From Oligoflexus sp. (GTDB lineage Bacteria > Bdellovibrionota_B > Oligoflexia > Oligoflexales > Oligoflexaceae), in assembly GCA_014377445.1 (NCBI GenBank), contig JACMPP010000067.1, positions 1 through 64,000 on the forward strand: a stretch of 64,000 nt of DNA, given 5' to 3'. Below, piece after piece: positions 42,501 through 51,018 of the stretch. The translations under genes were made by a program, and so were the position numbers. The first letter of the stretch is position 1. Each line of letters begins with the position of its first letter. The notes under the pieces are model-generated. The model ran no database searches. It was given only the letters and a program-made list of their open reading frames with translations, and had not been told where the DNA came from.

Positions 42501-44502
42501 AACCCTGGGCGATAGCCTCACGAAGGTTGCCAGACGTTTCTTTTACCGACTGAAGGGCAACGGCCGCCAAGGTCATGAGATCAAAACTCAAGCCTATGCA
42601 GGACGCCATCTGCACGACGTGACAGGATTTAGCTGTTAATTTCAGGATGCGTGAGCCCATGAGTTCGATCACGTTATCGGTCATGTTCGCAGCACGGATA
42701 CGATCGAGATTCCAATCCCAACTGCCTTTATCGGGATTGAAGAAGAGGAGTTGCTGCGCATAGAGCGAGCGGAGGAATTCGTCGGTGAAGAATGGGTTGC
42801 CCGCCGTCTTTTCCATCACGAGGTTAGCGAGGCTTTGAACGCGTTCAGGGGTGCTGTGCATCGCATCGACGATGAGCTGGGTGACTTCGGCCAGTTCCAG
42901 GGACTGCAGGCGAAGCTGCTCGATCTTCACTTCGACCTGACGCAATTCTTCAATGAAGAGAAGCAAGGGATGATGTTCGCTCAACTCGTTGTCGCGATAG
43001 GAGCCGACAAAGAGGAGGTGGCGCAGTCTCTTGTCCCGCAGCAGCATTTCAATGAGCTGCATCGAGGCGCTGTCGATCCATTGCAAATCATCGAGATGGA
43101 TGATGAGCGGATGATGGGCTTCGCAAAAGACGCCCACAAAGTTTCTGAAGACCATCTTGAAGCGGTTATCCGCTTCCGTCGGTCCAAGCTGGAGATAGCT
43201 GCTTTGGGGGCCAATGATGAGTTCGACTTCGGGAATGACTTCAATCATGATCTGAGCGTTTGGCCCCAGAGCCTGCAGAATTTTCTCTTTCCAGTCAGCC
43301 AGGATCTGCTCGTTTTCGCCAAGCAGCTGGCGAATGAGCTCGCGAAAGGCATCGACAAAAGCTGAGTAGGGAATGCTGCGGCGGAACGCATCAAACTTGC
43401 CGCTGATGAAGTGGCCACCCAGAGTCGCCACCGGTTTTTGCAACTCACGAATCAGCGAAGTCTTGCCCACACCCGAATAACCGGAAACGAAGCAAAGCTC
43501 CCTTCCACCGTCGCGGCAGCGGCCCAGCACACGTAGGAGCGCGGCCGCTTCCTTTTGCCTTCCGTAGAGTTTTTCCGGGATATGAAAGCGATCCGGAATA
43601 TCCTGCAGGCCGAGAGGAAATTTCTCGATCCTTTGACCGTCGCGCAAAGCCCGGAAGATCTTCTGCAGATCCTGCATGACGCCCCAGGCGCTCTGGTAGC
43701 GCTCCTCGGCATTCTTCGCCAGAAGCCGCAGGATAAGATCGGAAAGAATTTCTGGAATCTGCGAGTTGAAATTGCGGGGCGGAATAGGTTTTTTGGCGAT
43801 GTGATAGTGAATAAGTCGCAAAGCATCTGCAGACTCAAAGGGCAGGCGACCCGTAAATATTTCGTAAAGCGTCACACCGAAAGAATAAAAATCACTTCTG
43901 TAATCGACAAAACGATTCATGCGTCCGGTTTGCTCAGGTGACATGTAGGGAAGACTCCCTTCCGTCACGCCTTGCGTCTGGGCTTCCGCCTGCTCACGAA
44001 GCAGACAGGTCGAGATACCAAAGTCGATCAGACGAACTTCGCCGTTGTCCCGGTTGTAGAGGACATTGCTGGGATTGATATCTTTGTGAATGATATTTTT
44101 TGAATGGATCTCGACCAGCGCCTTGGCAATCTTCTGGCCCACATCGAGACCTTCCAGAAGGGTCAGGGGCGAAAGCGCGATGAGCTGGGCCAGCGACACG
44201 CCACCCACGTCTTCAAACACCAGCATAGGCGCGCTGAGATGCTTCTCAAAGGCCAGGATTGCAGGCGCACACGTGAGTTTATTTTCGCTCAGTATGGTGA
44301 ATTGATTTTTGTAACGGGCGATTTCGCTTCGCTCGAGGTAGTCTTCGGCAAGGATTTTGAGGATGACTTTTTTGTGGTCGGATGTCCTAACAGCCGTAAA
44401 GACTCGGCTTCGGGGACTTTCAAAGACCCGAACAAGCTGGGAATATCCCGGCACATCTTCCTGCGTGCCTCGATAGGATACCAATGCTGTCGCCAATGCC
44501 AT
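39514..44502 (-). CDS. Ser/Thr kinase - AAA ATPase - TPR - GAF - GGDEF signalling protein
   Basis: 1662 residues. Domains in order: a protein kinase (about 20-285) with VILKILAED (Lys), IHKDINPSNVLY (catalytic loop, HKD instead of HRD), LIDFGIST (DFG) and EGSLPYMSPEQTG; an AAA_16-type ATPase (about 315-600) with FVSGYSGVGKTSLIREL (Walker A) and IIHLDDLQWID (Walker B); a long helical TPR-like region (about 770-1310); a GAF domain (about 1340-1490); and a C-terminal GGDEF (about 1500-1662) with ARYGGEEMAVILP (G1580-G-E-E-M). GGEEM should still allow c-di-GMP synthesis. The kinase-AAA-GAF layout matches known large hybrid kinases, but here the output is a cyclase, not a histidine kinase. No membrane segment is visible. 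It is divergent from a FabG4-like gene. Confidence 0.92.
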   Translation of the reverse strand: MALATALVSYRGTQEDVPGYSQLVRVFESPRSRVFTAVRTSDHKKVILKILAEDYLERSEIARYKNQFTILSENKLTCAPAILAFEKHLSAPMLVFEDVGGVSLAQLIALSPLTLLEGLDVGQKIAKALVEIHSKNIIHKDINPSNVLYNRDNGEVRLIDFGISTCLLREQAEAQTQGVTEGSLPYMSPEQTGRMNRFVDYRSDFYSFGVTLYEIFTGRLPFESADALRLIHYHIAKKPIPPRNFNSQIPEILSDLILRLLAKNAEERYQSAWGVMQDLQKIFRALRDGQRIEKFPLGLQDIPDRFHIPEKLYGRQKEAAALLRVLGRCRDGGRELCFVSGYSGVGKTSLIRELQKPVATLGGHFISGKFDAFRRSIPYSAFVDAFRELIRQLLGENEQILADWKEKILQALGPNAQIMIEVIPEVELIIGPQSSYLQLGPTEADNRFKMVFRNFVGVFCEAHHPLIIHLDDLQWIDSASMQLIEMLLRDKRLRHLLFVGSYRDNELSEHHPLLLFIEELRQVEVKIEQLRLQSLELAEVTQLIVDAMHSTPERVQSLANLVMEKTAGNPFFTDEFLRSLYAQQLLFFNPDKGSWDWNLDRIRAANMTDNVIELMGSRILKLTAKSCHVVQMASCIGLSFDLMTLAAVALQSVKETSGNLREAIAQGLIIPIGDAYRLVELDIPLDGREVTVEYRFSHDRIQQAAYDLIPDEERLHVRHRAGRTLIRLHKKTRLDEYVFSIVNHLNSSTQFMSTETERLELIELNLHAARKAKVSAAYQTALEYLQAAMSLEKAEDWTQSYDLLIVIYREAAEVAFLNKAFDPMQRYVEKVLSKGRTLLEKIPAYETHVHAAISRNDMQEAILIGKKILKELGISLPQNPGMIRIAFSLLYTKWQLRKYTQTELLDLPEMKDPMELARMHFLYSMAQAIFYFFPKQVPLITSQLVRKSLKHGNSATSALAYTTYGMIMAAMVGDVKEGYRLGDLGIKLYDKFQAKDIEAATLVCFNMFIRPWKDHVRSTMTPLLNAHQAGLDAGDFEFAAHAAAGYCNRSFFTGSELKGLSSEMMKFTLVIEQLGQRNDEEQINLLHQMIINFTEVKVSPSTLRGDTFDEDRMLVVYERNQDSAGLFVTHFYKLMLAYHFDSFVDAVKFARLAEPHFKAAMGTLSGAVFFYYYALAEMQLWDRASSSERSRIKKTVKMVLGKYEKWIKTAPMNFEHKYLLIRAQWLAIRGKAYEAQTDYDLAIAGARAEQYLQDEALANELTAKFHLNHGRQTAAYAYMKRARYNYERWGAHAKSIQLEERFPQMLTSSSGERALTGSLATMSSSTIDITTLKRALLAIAEENVHSRMLEKIISSAIEFAGAQKGVLLLRKEGEFYIEGESSIDHEQPHILQSTAIEHSHSVSRMVVNYVKRSRKGLVIDNASEAQDMLPGLHSEAYIQNTQVLSILCIPITVGIGEEAQIVGLLYLENNRASGTFTSERIETLEIICLAAAGRLELSVKAATDGLTGLYNHDYFQNMLAQELSQSQRQLRNLSLLLIDIDHFKKFNDQWGHQVGDLVLKKVAQSIRDTCRKSDVVARYGGEEMAVILPETSSEMAELVAGRIRRNVESLAIPHGENILKVTISLGLASLTDGLRDKEALIEKADEAMYKSKREGRNKVTVA

Positions 44503-44668
44503 GTCAAGCTCCGCCTATTCTTACTCGAAGGAACTATCGGAATTTGAGCCGCAGGCTTTAAATATTCCTGGGGATTTTCGGAAAGCACCCCAGGTCGGGC
44601 TTGGCTTTTTGCTCAAATTCCCTGAAGTCCCTCAAAGGCGATCGAGAGTTAGAGAAAGCACTGAAGTC

Positions 44669-44697
44669 TTGCTGCCGGTGGCAAGCTTTGCTAGGCT
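44669..44697 (+). promoter_or_regulatory. Predicted promoter of the FabG4-like gene
   Basis: TTGCTG, 17-base spacer, TAGGCT. It lies 55 bases upstream of the chosen ATG. The -10 is a weak match. Confidence 0.35.
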
Positions 44698-44752
44698 TAG
44701 CAGCGTCATGACCCGGTTGATCGGTCCTACTCGCTTGCTTTCGAGGATTTCT

Positions 44753-46123
44753 ATGCAAGATACCCTGATTGAAATGGGCCGCTCCCCTCTCGCACGAAAC
44801 GTCTTGAAACGGATCGGCATCAAACCGCCGCCTCAGTTGATTCGTTCGTACCGACCCTGGTCAGACGACTTGCTTCAGGGCAAAAATATCCTCATCAGTT
44901 CGAGGGATCGCAGTCGATCGCTCCTTGCCCCCTTCCTGCAAGAACAGAAGGCTTCAGTTTGCTTCGATGCGGATCTGGCTATCCGCACAGAACGCGGGGG
45001 CGAACTCAGCGAATCGCGCGTATTTCAAGGCACCGTGTTTGATGCAACCAACTTTGAATCCTTGACCGACCTCAAAGAACTCTATCGTTTCTTTCATAGC
45101 CTGCGTGGCCAAGTCGGATTCAATCATCGGGTTGTGATCCTCTCCAAAACTCGAGTCAGCCCCGAGGGACGCGCAATCACAGCCGCAGTCAGCTCCTTCG
45201 CCAGAAGCCTCGCTCGGGAATTTGGTCCCAAAGGCATTAACGTCAATGTTTTGCAGGGTGACAGCGATGCGGTGATCGAACACTCCTTGCCGGTCCTCAG
45301 CTTTTTCCTCTCGGATTTTTGCGCCTTCATCACGGGGCAAATCATCATACTGACGACGCCGACGAAAGAACTCCCAGAGCCACTTCTCGCGGGGTCCCTG
45401 GCAGGTAAGAAGGCACTCGTTACTGGGGCCGCACAAGGGATAGGCTACGCTATCTGTCGTCGTCTGGCTGAAGAGGGCGCGCATGTGATCTGCCTCGATC
45501 GTCCGCAAAATGAAGAGGCTTTGCGCGAACTCTGCCTCGAAATTGAAGGCGAATATGTCCTGGCCACTCTCGGCAGAAATCACGATGAATTGATCGAAAA
45601 TCTGGCGAGCGAAAATGCCAGCATCGACATCGTCGTGCACAACGCCGGCGTGACCCGTGACCGCACACTCTTCGGCATGAGCGAGGCCGAATGGGACGAC
45701 GTTCTCAATATCAATCTCGAATCCGTCATCGATATCACAACGCGCATTCTTCATCGGGGCATGCTTGCCCCCGGTGGCCGAATCATCTGCATGGCCTCGG
45801 TCGTCGGTATCTCCGGAAATTTCGGCCAGACCAATTATGCTGCCTCCAAAGCCGGCCTGATCGGTTATGTCGAAGGCCTCGCCGAACACCTCGCACGCGA
45901 AGGCGCCACCGCCAATGCCGTCGCCCCGGGTTTCATCGAAACCAACATGACCACAAAAATCCCCTTCATTGCCAAGCAGTTTGCGAGACGGCTCTCGAGC
46001 CTCATGCAAGGCGGACAGCCTGACGATGTCGCAGATATGGTGACCTTCCTTGCCAGCCCTTGCTCGAGCTCTATCAACGGACAAGTGATTCGCGTCTGTG
46101 GCGGTAGCTTTCTCGGTGCCTGA
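44753..46123 (+). CDS. High-molecular-weight 3-oxoacyl-ACP reductase (FabG4-like)
   Basis: The ATG at 44753 has GAGGA six bases upstream and gives 456 residues; the open frame extends 84 codons further but lacks a ribosome site there. The first 200 residues are a degenerate Rossmann-like domain with SPLARNVLKRIGIKPPPQLIRSY at its start, as in mycobacterial FabG4. The C-terminal 245 residues are a working SDR: KKALVTGAAQGIGYAI (cofactor loop), DIVVHNAGVTRD, IICMASVVGISG (Ser) and TNYAASKAGL (Tyr-x3-Lys). FabG4 enzymes reduce 3-oxoacyl-CoA or -ACP with NADH. In actinobacteria it lies beside maoC-type genes; here it is alone. Confidence 0.85.
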   Translation: MQDTLIEMGRSPLARNVLKRIGIKPPPQLIRSYRPWSDDLLQGKNILISSRDRSRSLLAPFLQEQKASVCFDADLAIRTERGGELSESRVFQGTVFDATNFESLTDLKELYRFFHSLRGQVGFNHRVVILSKTRVSPEGRAITAAVSSFARSLAREFGPKGINVNVLQGDSDAVIEHSLPVLSFFLSDFCAFITGQIIILTTPTKELPEPLLAGSLAGKKALVTGAAQGIGYAICRRLAEEGAHVICLDRPQNEEALRELCLEIEGEYVLATLGRNHDELIENLASENASIDIVVHNAGVTRDRTLFGMSEAEWDDVLNINLESVIDITTRILHRGMLAPGGRIICMASVVGISGNFGQTNYAASKAGLIGYVEGLAEHLAREGATANAVAPGFIETNMTTKIPFIAKQFARRLSSLMQGGQPDDVADMVTFLASPCSSSINGQVIRVCGGSFLGA

Positions 46124-46282
46124 TGATTATAGGATCTGAATTCCAACGCGAGTAAGATTAGCCGGTTGGGGCCTTTTCCCAGTCCTCGCGCCATCTCCCC
46201 GTTATCTCAGGCAAATAAAATATTCCTAAAGCTATTTCCCCCTCCTGGCCGAAACCACTGATAGTTTTGGAGGAAAAAACCG

Positions 46283-47083
46283 GTGTTCGCAAAATTACCA
46301 ATTATCATCAGTATCAGCTTGGCCATGAGCCTAACGCTCTCCGCCTGTGGAACAGAAAATAAAGCAAATTATCGCAAGGGAACCATCGGGGCGCCAGTCG
46401 CAGCCGAAGCCGTGGTCGACACCCTTCCACGCATTCCCGTCAAGTTCAAACTTCCCAACCGAAATGCGGAAGCGGCTGCGGTTGCCCTCACCGGTTATTA
46501 CTATCGGCTCCAGGGTTCGGGCGAATCCTGCCCGGCGACTGAAAACAAAGAAGAAGTGGGCGCTTACGTCGACGACAAGGGATTTATTCTAAAACTCGCT
46601 AACGTCTGTGACTACACGATAACCTTTAAGCTCGGTGTCCTGGCGGGTCCTGTCCTTACCGCAACATCTAACTTCGACGGCAACATCAAGAGTATCCTGC
46701 AAAGCAACTGTGTATCCTGTCACAAAACCTACAGCGATTATGCTGAGGTGAAGGCCAAAGGCGACCTGATCGTCCAGAGGGTCGAGGCTGGGCACCCGAC
46801 CGGGGCCTTGAGCGATGACGACATCGCGAAGTTTCTGGCCTGGAAAGACGAGGGGTATTTAGAGAAAGACCCAAGTCCGGCCCCCACCGAAAAAGAGAAT
46901 GGGCTCAGTGCCGTTTATTACCGAAACAACAATAACGACAGTCTCAAAGGCATCGAATTGAAGAGCCGCACGCAGTATGAACTTCGCCGCTCGCTTTGGC
47001 TCCAAGCTGCAGGGCAGAGCCAGGGTCTCAAGGTGAACGAACTCTTCAGCTTTGACAACGAGAGCATCAAGAATACTCCCTAA
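46283..47083 (+). CDS. Lipoprotein with a single CxxCH haem-binding motif
   Basis: 266 residues from a GTG with TTGGAGG upstream. Lipobox LSAC. The N-terminal third is a beta-rich region (LPRIPVKFKLPNR...). A haem c motif CVSCH lies at about residue 143 in SILQSNCVSCHKTYSDYAEVKA, inside a segment like those of small cytochrome c or planctomycete-type Cyt_c domains. There is a possible distal Met only if outside this segment; I could not place one. It ends in a Ser/Asn-rich region. It is likely an outer-facing electron-transfer or redox-sensing lipoprotein, unpaired with any oxidase. Confidence 0.7.
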   Translation: MFAKLPIIISISLAMSLTLSACGTENKANYRKGTIGAPVAAEAVVDTLPRIPVKFKLPNRNAEAAAVALTGYYYRLQGSGESCPATENKEEVGAYVDDKGFILKLANVCDYTITFKLGVLAGPVLTATSNFDGNIKSILQSNCVSCHKTYSDYAEVKAKGDLIVQRVEAGHPTGALSDDDIAKFLAWKDEGYLEKDPSPAPTEKENGLSAVYYRNNNNDSLKGIELKSRTQYELRRSLWLQAAGQSQGLKVNELFSFDNESIKNTP

Positions 47084-47285
47084 GCCTCGACCGGGAGGTT
47101 CAAAGTGAGCCTCCTCTTCCTCTTCGCCCGCCCAAAAATCTAGCTAATCATTCGCACTCGCCTTGCGCCCCAATGGATTTGCTTTTATTTTCGTGAATGC
47201 TCAGATGAAGCCGAGTTTTTCCTATGCTATAAGAGTCAGGGGAGAACGCAAACATACACGTTCTCTAAGGACTGCTGGAGGAATT

Positions 47286-47687
47286 ATGTACTTCGCCGAG
47301 ACAGGTAGAATCGCTGTGTCCGTGGAGCCGCACTTCATTGCTAAAGAAAGCAATAGTGGCGTCGACTACTTTATTTATTCCTACACCATCACGCTGAAAA
47401 ATAACGGCAGGCAAAACTGCCAACTTTTAAGTCGCCATTGGATCATCCGCGATGGCGCAGGACGTGAGGAACATGTCGTGGGGGATGGTGTGGTCGGCAA
47501 ACAACCGTTGATCAAACCAGGGGAAAGCTATTCGTATCGCAGTGGCTGTCCGCTGGCGACACCGACGGGGAGCATGCGGGGGAACTATCATATGCTGGAT
47601 GCGCGGAGCCGGAAGTTTGAGATCAAGATACCCTTGTTCTTTCTGCGTCCCGACTGTCCGCGCTACTCAGCAAGCGCTTTGAATTAG
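47286..47687 (+). CDS. apaG: ApaG/CorD domain protein
   Basis: 133 residues from an ATG with CTGGAGGAATT, a near-ideal ribosome site. The longer open frame upstream is not needed. The ApaG fold is plain: AVSVEPHFIAKES, YFIYSYTITLKNNG, QLLSRHWIIRDGAGREE, VVGDGVVGKQPLIKPGESYSYRSG, TPTGSMRGNYHM and FEIKIPLFFL. ApaG is a small beta-sandwich protein in the cytoplasm whose precise role is unsettled. It lacks the usual ksgA and apaH neighbours. Its last four bases overlap the convergent barrel gene. Confidence 0.95.
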   Translation: MYFAETGRIAVSVEPHFIAKESNSGVDYFIYSYTITLKNNGRQNCQLLSRHWIIRDGAGREEHVVGDGVVGKQPLIKPGESYSYRSGCPLATPTGSMRGNYHMLDARSRKFEIKIPLFFLRPDCPRYSASALN

Positions 47688-48328
47688 ATCGACACGTTGT
47701 AGCTGACCGAGAGTTCTCGTTCGAACGGCTCAGCTTTCGGAAATTTGTAGTGATAGAGCTCGTATTCCGCCATGAAATACATATTCGGCGTGAATCGGAT
47801 GCCGAGTCCAACGCCTGAGTTGGGCTTGTAGGTTGGGTCTTCATTGAGCTTTTCAGCTATGCGACCCGTTTCCTCTTTTTCGATAATCCGCTGACGCGCC
47901 GTCACACCCACTTTCAATCTTGCGATGAAGATCGAAAAGCTAGGATCGAGGATCAGGGAAAACTTTGCCACGCGCTGCGTTTCCGTCAGCTTCATGATGT
48001 TCTCCGGATCCGAAGTATCCATATTAAAATCTTTGCTGAAGTCGACCTCGCCGTACTCGTCAACAGCTTCTGCCGTCTTGTGCGTGGTCGTTGACTTGCT
48101 TTGCCCCACCGAAAGCTGGGTTTTAAAAAGGCGCCAGAAACCCACGGACGCTCTTATGCCGTATTCCTGGCGCTGCTTGATACTCTCTTTTTCGGAGTTA
48201 TTTTTACCAGGAGTCACAGACTTCGTGGACTTGATACTTACATAAGGGGCGATCTCAACACCCGCAAAGGCCGACGGCATAAGGCCTACCGCCAAAGCTA
48301 AACTAGCGAGAATATTTGATTTTTTCAT
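47684..48328 (-). CDS. Predicted outer-membrane beta-barrel protein
   Basis: 214 residues; signal peptide with cleavage after SAFA; ATG preceded by AGGAGG. The mature protein shows alternating amphipathic strands (VEIAPYVSIKS, RASVGFWRLFKTQLSVGQS, FSLILDPSFSIFIARLKVGVTARQ, GVGLGIRFTPNMYFMAEYELYHY) and ends LSVSYNVSI. A terminal aromatic residue is missing, so the barrel call is moderate. There is no known family. It converges with apaG and is divergent from the DUF2760 gene. Confidence 0.65.
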   Translation of the reverse strand: MKKSNILASLALAVGLMPSAFAGVEIAPYVSIKSTKSVTPGKNNSEKESIKQRQEYGIRASVGFWRLFKTQLSVGQSKSTTTHKTAEAVDEYGEVDFSKDFNMDTSDPENIMKLTETQRVAKFSLILDPSFSIFIARLKVGVTARQRIIEKEETGRIAEKLNEDPTYKPNSGVGLGIRFTPNMYFMAEYELYHYKFPKAEPFERELSVSYNVSI

Positions 48329-48481
48329 TTAGTACCTCCTGAGCCTCTGTCTACTCTTTAGTATCGGTAGTGATTTTGGGAACTTGAGATCAATTCCTGA
48401 CCCGAAAGGTCTACGAGAAAAGCTTGCTCCGGAACTGGGCCTACATTAAGACTAAACCCCGATAATTCGTGGGAGGATCAC

Positions 48482-49294
48482 ATGAACGCACGCATACTTA
48501 TTTATCCTAGTCTCCTTCTGTCCGTCGCGACAGCTAGCCTGGCTTTTGCCAATATCACTGACCTCGCACAGATCGGAACGGCGGCTGTTTTCGTCTCCTT
48601 ACTCCTCCTCTTCGCAGCACTTCGTCGCAAAGAAGAGACTCCGCAGATTCCTCCTGAATTTCAGGCCAAACTCGGGAGCCTTGAACATCAAAATCAACGC
48701 GTTCAAAAACAGCTTGGTGATTCTCAGGTTCAATTCGAAGCACTCGGCCAGGATCTGGCGGCCGCGAATGCCCAAGTCGAACGGCTCAACGCCCAGACCG
48801 CAGCCTACGAAGCTGCGCTACAAAAAGAAAAAGCGCACAATGCCAGCCATCAAACGCAGGGCCACGCTGAGCAGGCGGTTATTCAGTTCGTAAGGAATAT
48901 GCAGAGTCGCGGACGCATCCTCGATTTCGTCATGACCGATATTCACAAACTCTCCGATCCACAGGTCGGCGCGGCCTCACGCGTTGTGCATCAGGGACTG
49001 CGTGAGTTGATGGATGATTATTTCTCGGTCAAGCCTATTTCCAGCATGGAGGAAGGCCGGATGATTCCCCTGCACGAAGAAGATCTCGGCCGCACCGTGA
49101 AGCTCCTGCAAAGCCGCGGCGAGACTCTCCCGCGCGAAGGCCGCCTCTTGCATAAAGGCTGGCAGGCAAGTCAGGTAAAACTCCCGCAAAGCCAACGTCA
49201 GGAACAGGGCAACGAACGCATGGTCCTGGCCTTGGCGGAAGTCGATGTGAGTGAAAGTGAAAGTAAAAGTGGAAGCGAAGGAGGAGTGCATTAA
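48482..49294 (+). CDS. DUF2760 membrane protein with coiled coil
   Basis: 270 residues. Two close hydrophobic segments at the start (IYPSLLLSVATASLAFA and IGTAAVFVSLLLLFAAL), then a predicted coiled coil (about 55-120, EHQNQRVQKQLGDSQVQFEA and on), then the DUF2760 domain (AEQAVIQFVRNMQSRGRILDF, then GLRELMDDYFSVKP and GRMIPL). Its stop overlaps the next ATG (TAATG). DUF2760 genes are known to sit with Hsp70-family genes, as here, so it is likely their membrane anchor or client adaptor. The C-terminal tail is Ser/Glu-rich and low complexity. Confidence 0.85.
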   Translation: MNARILIYPSLLLSVATASLAFANITDLAQIGTAAVFVSLLLLFAALRRKEETPQIPPEFQAKLGSLEHQNQRVQKQLGDSQVQFEALGQDLAAANAQVERLNAQTAAYEAALQKEKAHNASHQTQGHAEQAVIQFVRNMQSRGRILDFVMTDIHKLSDPQVGAASRVVHQGLRELMDDYFSVKPISSMEEGRMIPLHEEDLGRTVKLLQSRGETLPREGRLLHKGWQASQVKLPQSQRQEQGNERMVLALAEVDVSESESKSGSEGGVH

Positions 49295-51018
49295 TGGGAC
49301 GCATTGTCGGCATCGATCTGGGAACCTCACACTCAAGCCTAGCCACGATTGATGATGAAGGTGAGGCAAGGCTCCTTGCTATTCCGCAGTTGTCCGGTCC
49401 GCATGAAACGATCCAAGACGATCTCCTGCCGTCGGTCTATTTCGAAAATCTCGAATACAAAAATCTCAGGCTGCCCTGGCAGGACAATCCACCCGTACTC
49501 GGACGATTTGCCCGCGATCTGGCGATTGCCAGTCCCGAGCGCGCAATCGTTTCGGCCAAGTCCTGGCTCTGTTACAAGGGCAATCTTCGTCTGCCGCCCA
49601 AAGCCGATTGGAATGGACTGACGGCGAAGGAAGTCTCGACACTCATTCTCAAACACCTTCTTTCTGCCTGGGAAAACGAACGTGGCGAAGCGAAAGAAAG
49701 GATCAGCACGCTGGCGCTCACCGTACCCGCATCCTTCGATCCACTCGCCCGCCAACTCACGGAAGAAGCGGCCCTTGCGGCCGGAATTCCGGGAGCCGTC
49801 CTGATCGAAGAACCTCTCGCGGCTTTCTATGCTTGGCTCTCAGTCAACCAAGACTGGAATAAAAAATTAGCCACCGGTGACAGTGTCCTGGTCTGCGACG
49901 TCGGCGGTGGAACCTGCGATTTCAGCCTCATCGTCGTCAATGAGGACGAAGGCGAGCTTCGTCTGGATCGCATCGCAGTGGGTCGTCACCTCCTCCTGGG
50001 CGGTGACAACATGGACCTGGCCCTGGCACATCATCTGGCGGCCAAACACGGCTCGCTCGATCATTGGCAATTTGTGAGCCTGCAGCAGCAGGTCCGCAAA
50101 GCGAAGGAGTTTTTGCTCGGCAATGAGGGTGAAAAGGATGAAACTTATCCGATCTCGGTAGCCAGCCGCGGCAGTTCACTCTTCGCTGGGGCGATCACTC
50201 TCGAGTTGACCCGGCGCGAAGTGGAAGCGATTCTCGTCGAGGGATTTTTTCCAAGGGTCGAGACGAACGCGACGATGAAACGCTCCATGGGTCTTCAGGC
50301 CGCGGGCCTTCCCTACGAGCACGACCCAGCGATCACCAAGCATCTCGCCAGCTTCTTGCGCCAAGCCCAGCAAAATCTACAAAAAACTACGGACGGGGGC
50401 GATCTCTTTCAGCCGACGCACCTCCTTTTCAACGGTGGTGTTTTCAAAGCTGAGTCTCTGCAAAACCGGGTGATCGATTGTCTCAACGCCTGGTCGCCGG
50501 AACGTTCAGTGGATCTTCTCCAAAACCCCGACCTCGATCACGCCGTGACTCTGGGCGCCGCGTATTATGCCTCGTGGAAACAATCAGGCCACAAGCTCCG
50601 TGTCCGCACAGCAGCGGCGCGCTCCTACTATATAGGCCTCGAAAGCAACGCGATGGCAGTGCCGGGTCTCAAGCCGAAGCTACAGGGCCTCTGCGTTCTT
50701 CCGCAAGGCAGCGAGGAAGGCTCAGCCTTCAACCTGGCAGAACAGGAATTTGCGCTTTGGGGTGGAGACGAAGTGAAGTTTCAACTCTTCAGCTCGGATA
50801 GGCGTGCCGATCTCGGCAGCCTCGTAACAGACGCGGAACGCAACCTGGACGCGGTTTCGGAGTTGAGCTGCCAGATCGATGATCAGGGGGAAGGACCGAT
50901 TCCGGTATTTCTCCAGAGTGATTTTGATGAAACGGGTAAACTCAGAGTCGCTATTCGCGAACAAAGCGGCACAAGACGCTGGGAACTTAACTTCGGCCTG
51001 CGGGAAGAAAATAGATGA
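49294..51018 (+). CDS. Hsp70-family protein (first of a pair)
   Basis: 574 residues. The nucleotide-binding domain is intact in motif: GRIVGIDLGTSHSSLAT (phosphate 1), TLALTVPASFDPLARQL, LVCDVGGGTCDFSLIV (phosphate 2), LFNGGVFKAESL (adenosine) and HAVTLGAAYYAS. A short beta-rich region replaces the full DnaK substrate-binding and lid domains, so this is a divergent Hsp70, not dnaK. No J-domain or GrpE gene is adjacent. It is translationally coupled to DUF2760 upstream and overlaps the next Hsp70 by four bases (ATGA). Confidence 0.93.
   Translation: MGRIVGIDLGTSHSSLATIDDEGEARLLAIPQLSGPHETIQDDLLPSVYFENLEYKNLRLPWQDNPPVLGRFARDLAIASPERAIVSAKSWLCYKGNLRLPPKADWNGLTAKEVSTLILKHLLSAWENERGEAKERISTLALTVPASFDPLARQLTEEAALAAGIPGAVLIEEPLAAFYAWLSVNQDWNKKLATGDSVLVCDVGGGTCDFSLIVVNEDEGELRLDRIAVGRHLLLGGDNMDLALAHHLAAKHGSLDHWQFVSLQQQVRKAKEFLLGNEGEKDETYPISVASRGSSLFAGAITLELTRREVEAILVEGFFPRVETNATMKRSMGLQAAGLPYEHDPAITKHLASFLRQAQQNLQKTTDGGDLFQPTHLLFNGGVFKAESLQNRVIDCLNAWSPERSVDLLQNPDLDHAVTLGAAYYASWKQSGHKLRVRTAAARSYYIGLESNAMAVPGLKPKLQGLCVLPQGSEEGSAFNLAEQEFALWGGDEVKFQLFSSDRRADLGSLVTDAERNLDAVSELSCQIDDQGEGPIPVFLQSDFDETGKLRVAIREQSGTRRWELNFGLREENR

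Noticed and set aside
39524-44305. Several plus-strand frames of 80-330 codons across the kinase-GGDEF gene
   Set aside because: All are shadows of the minus-strand protein whose motifs are unambiguous.
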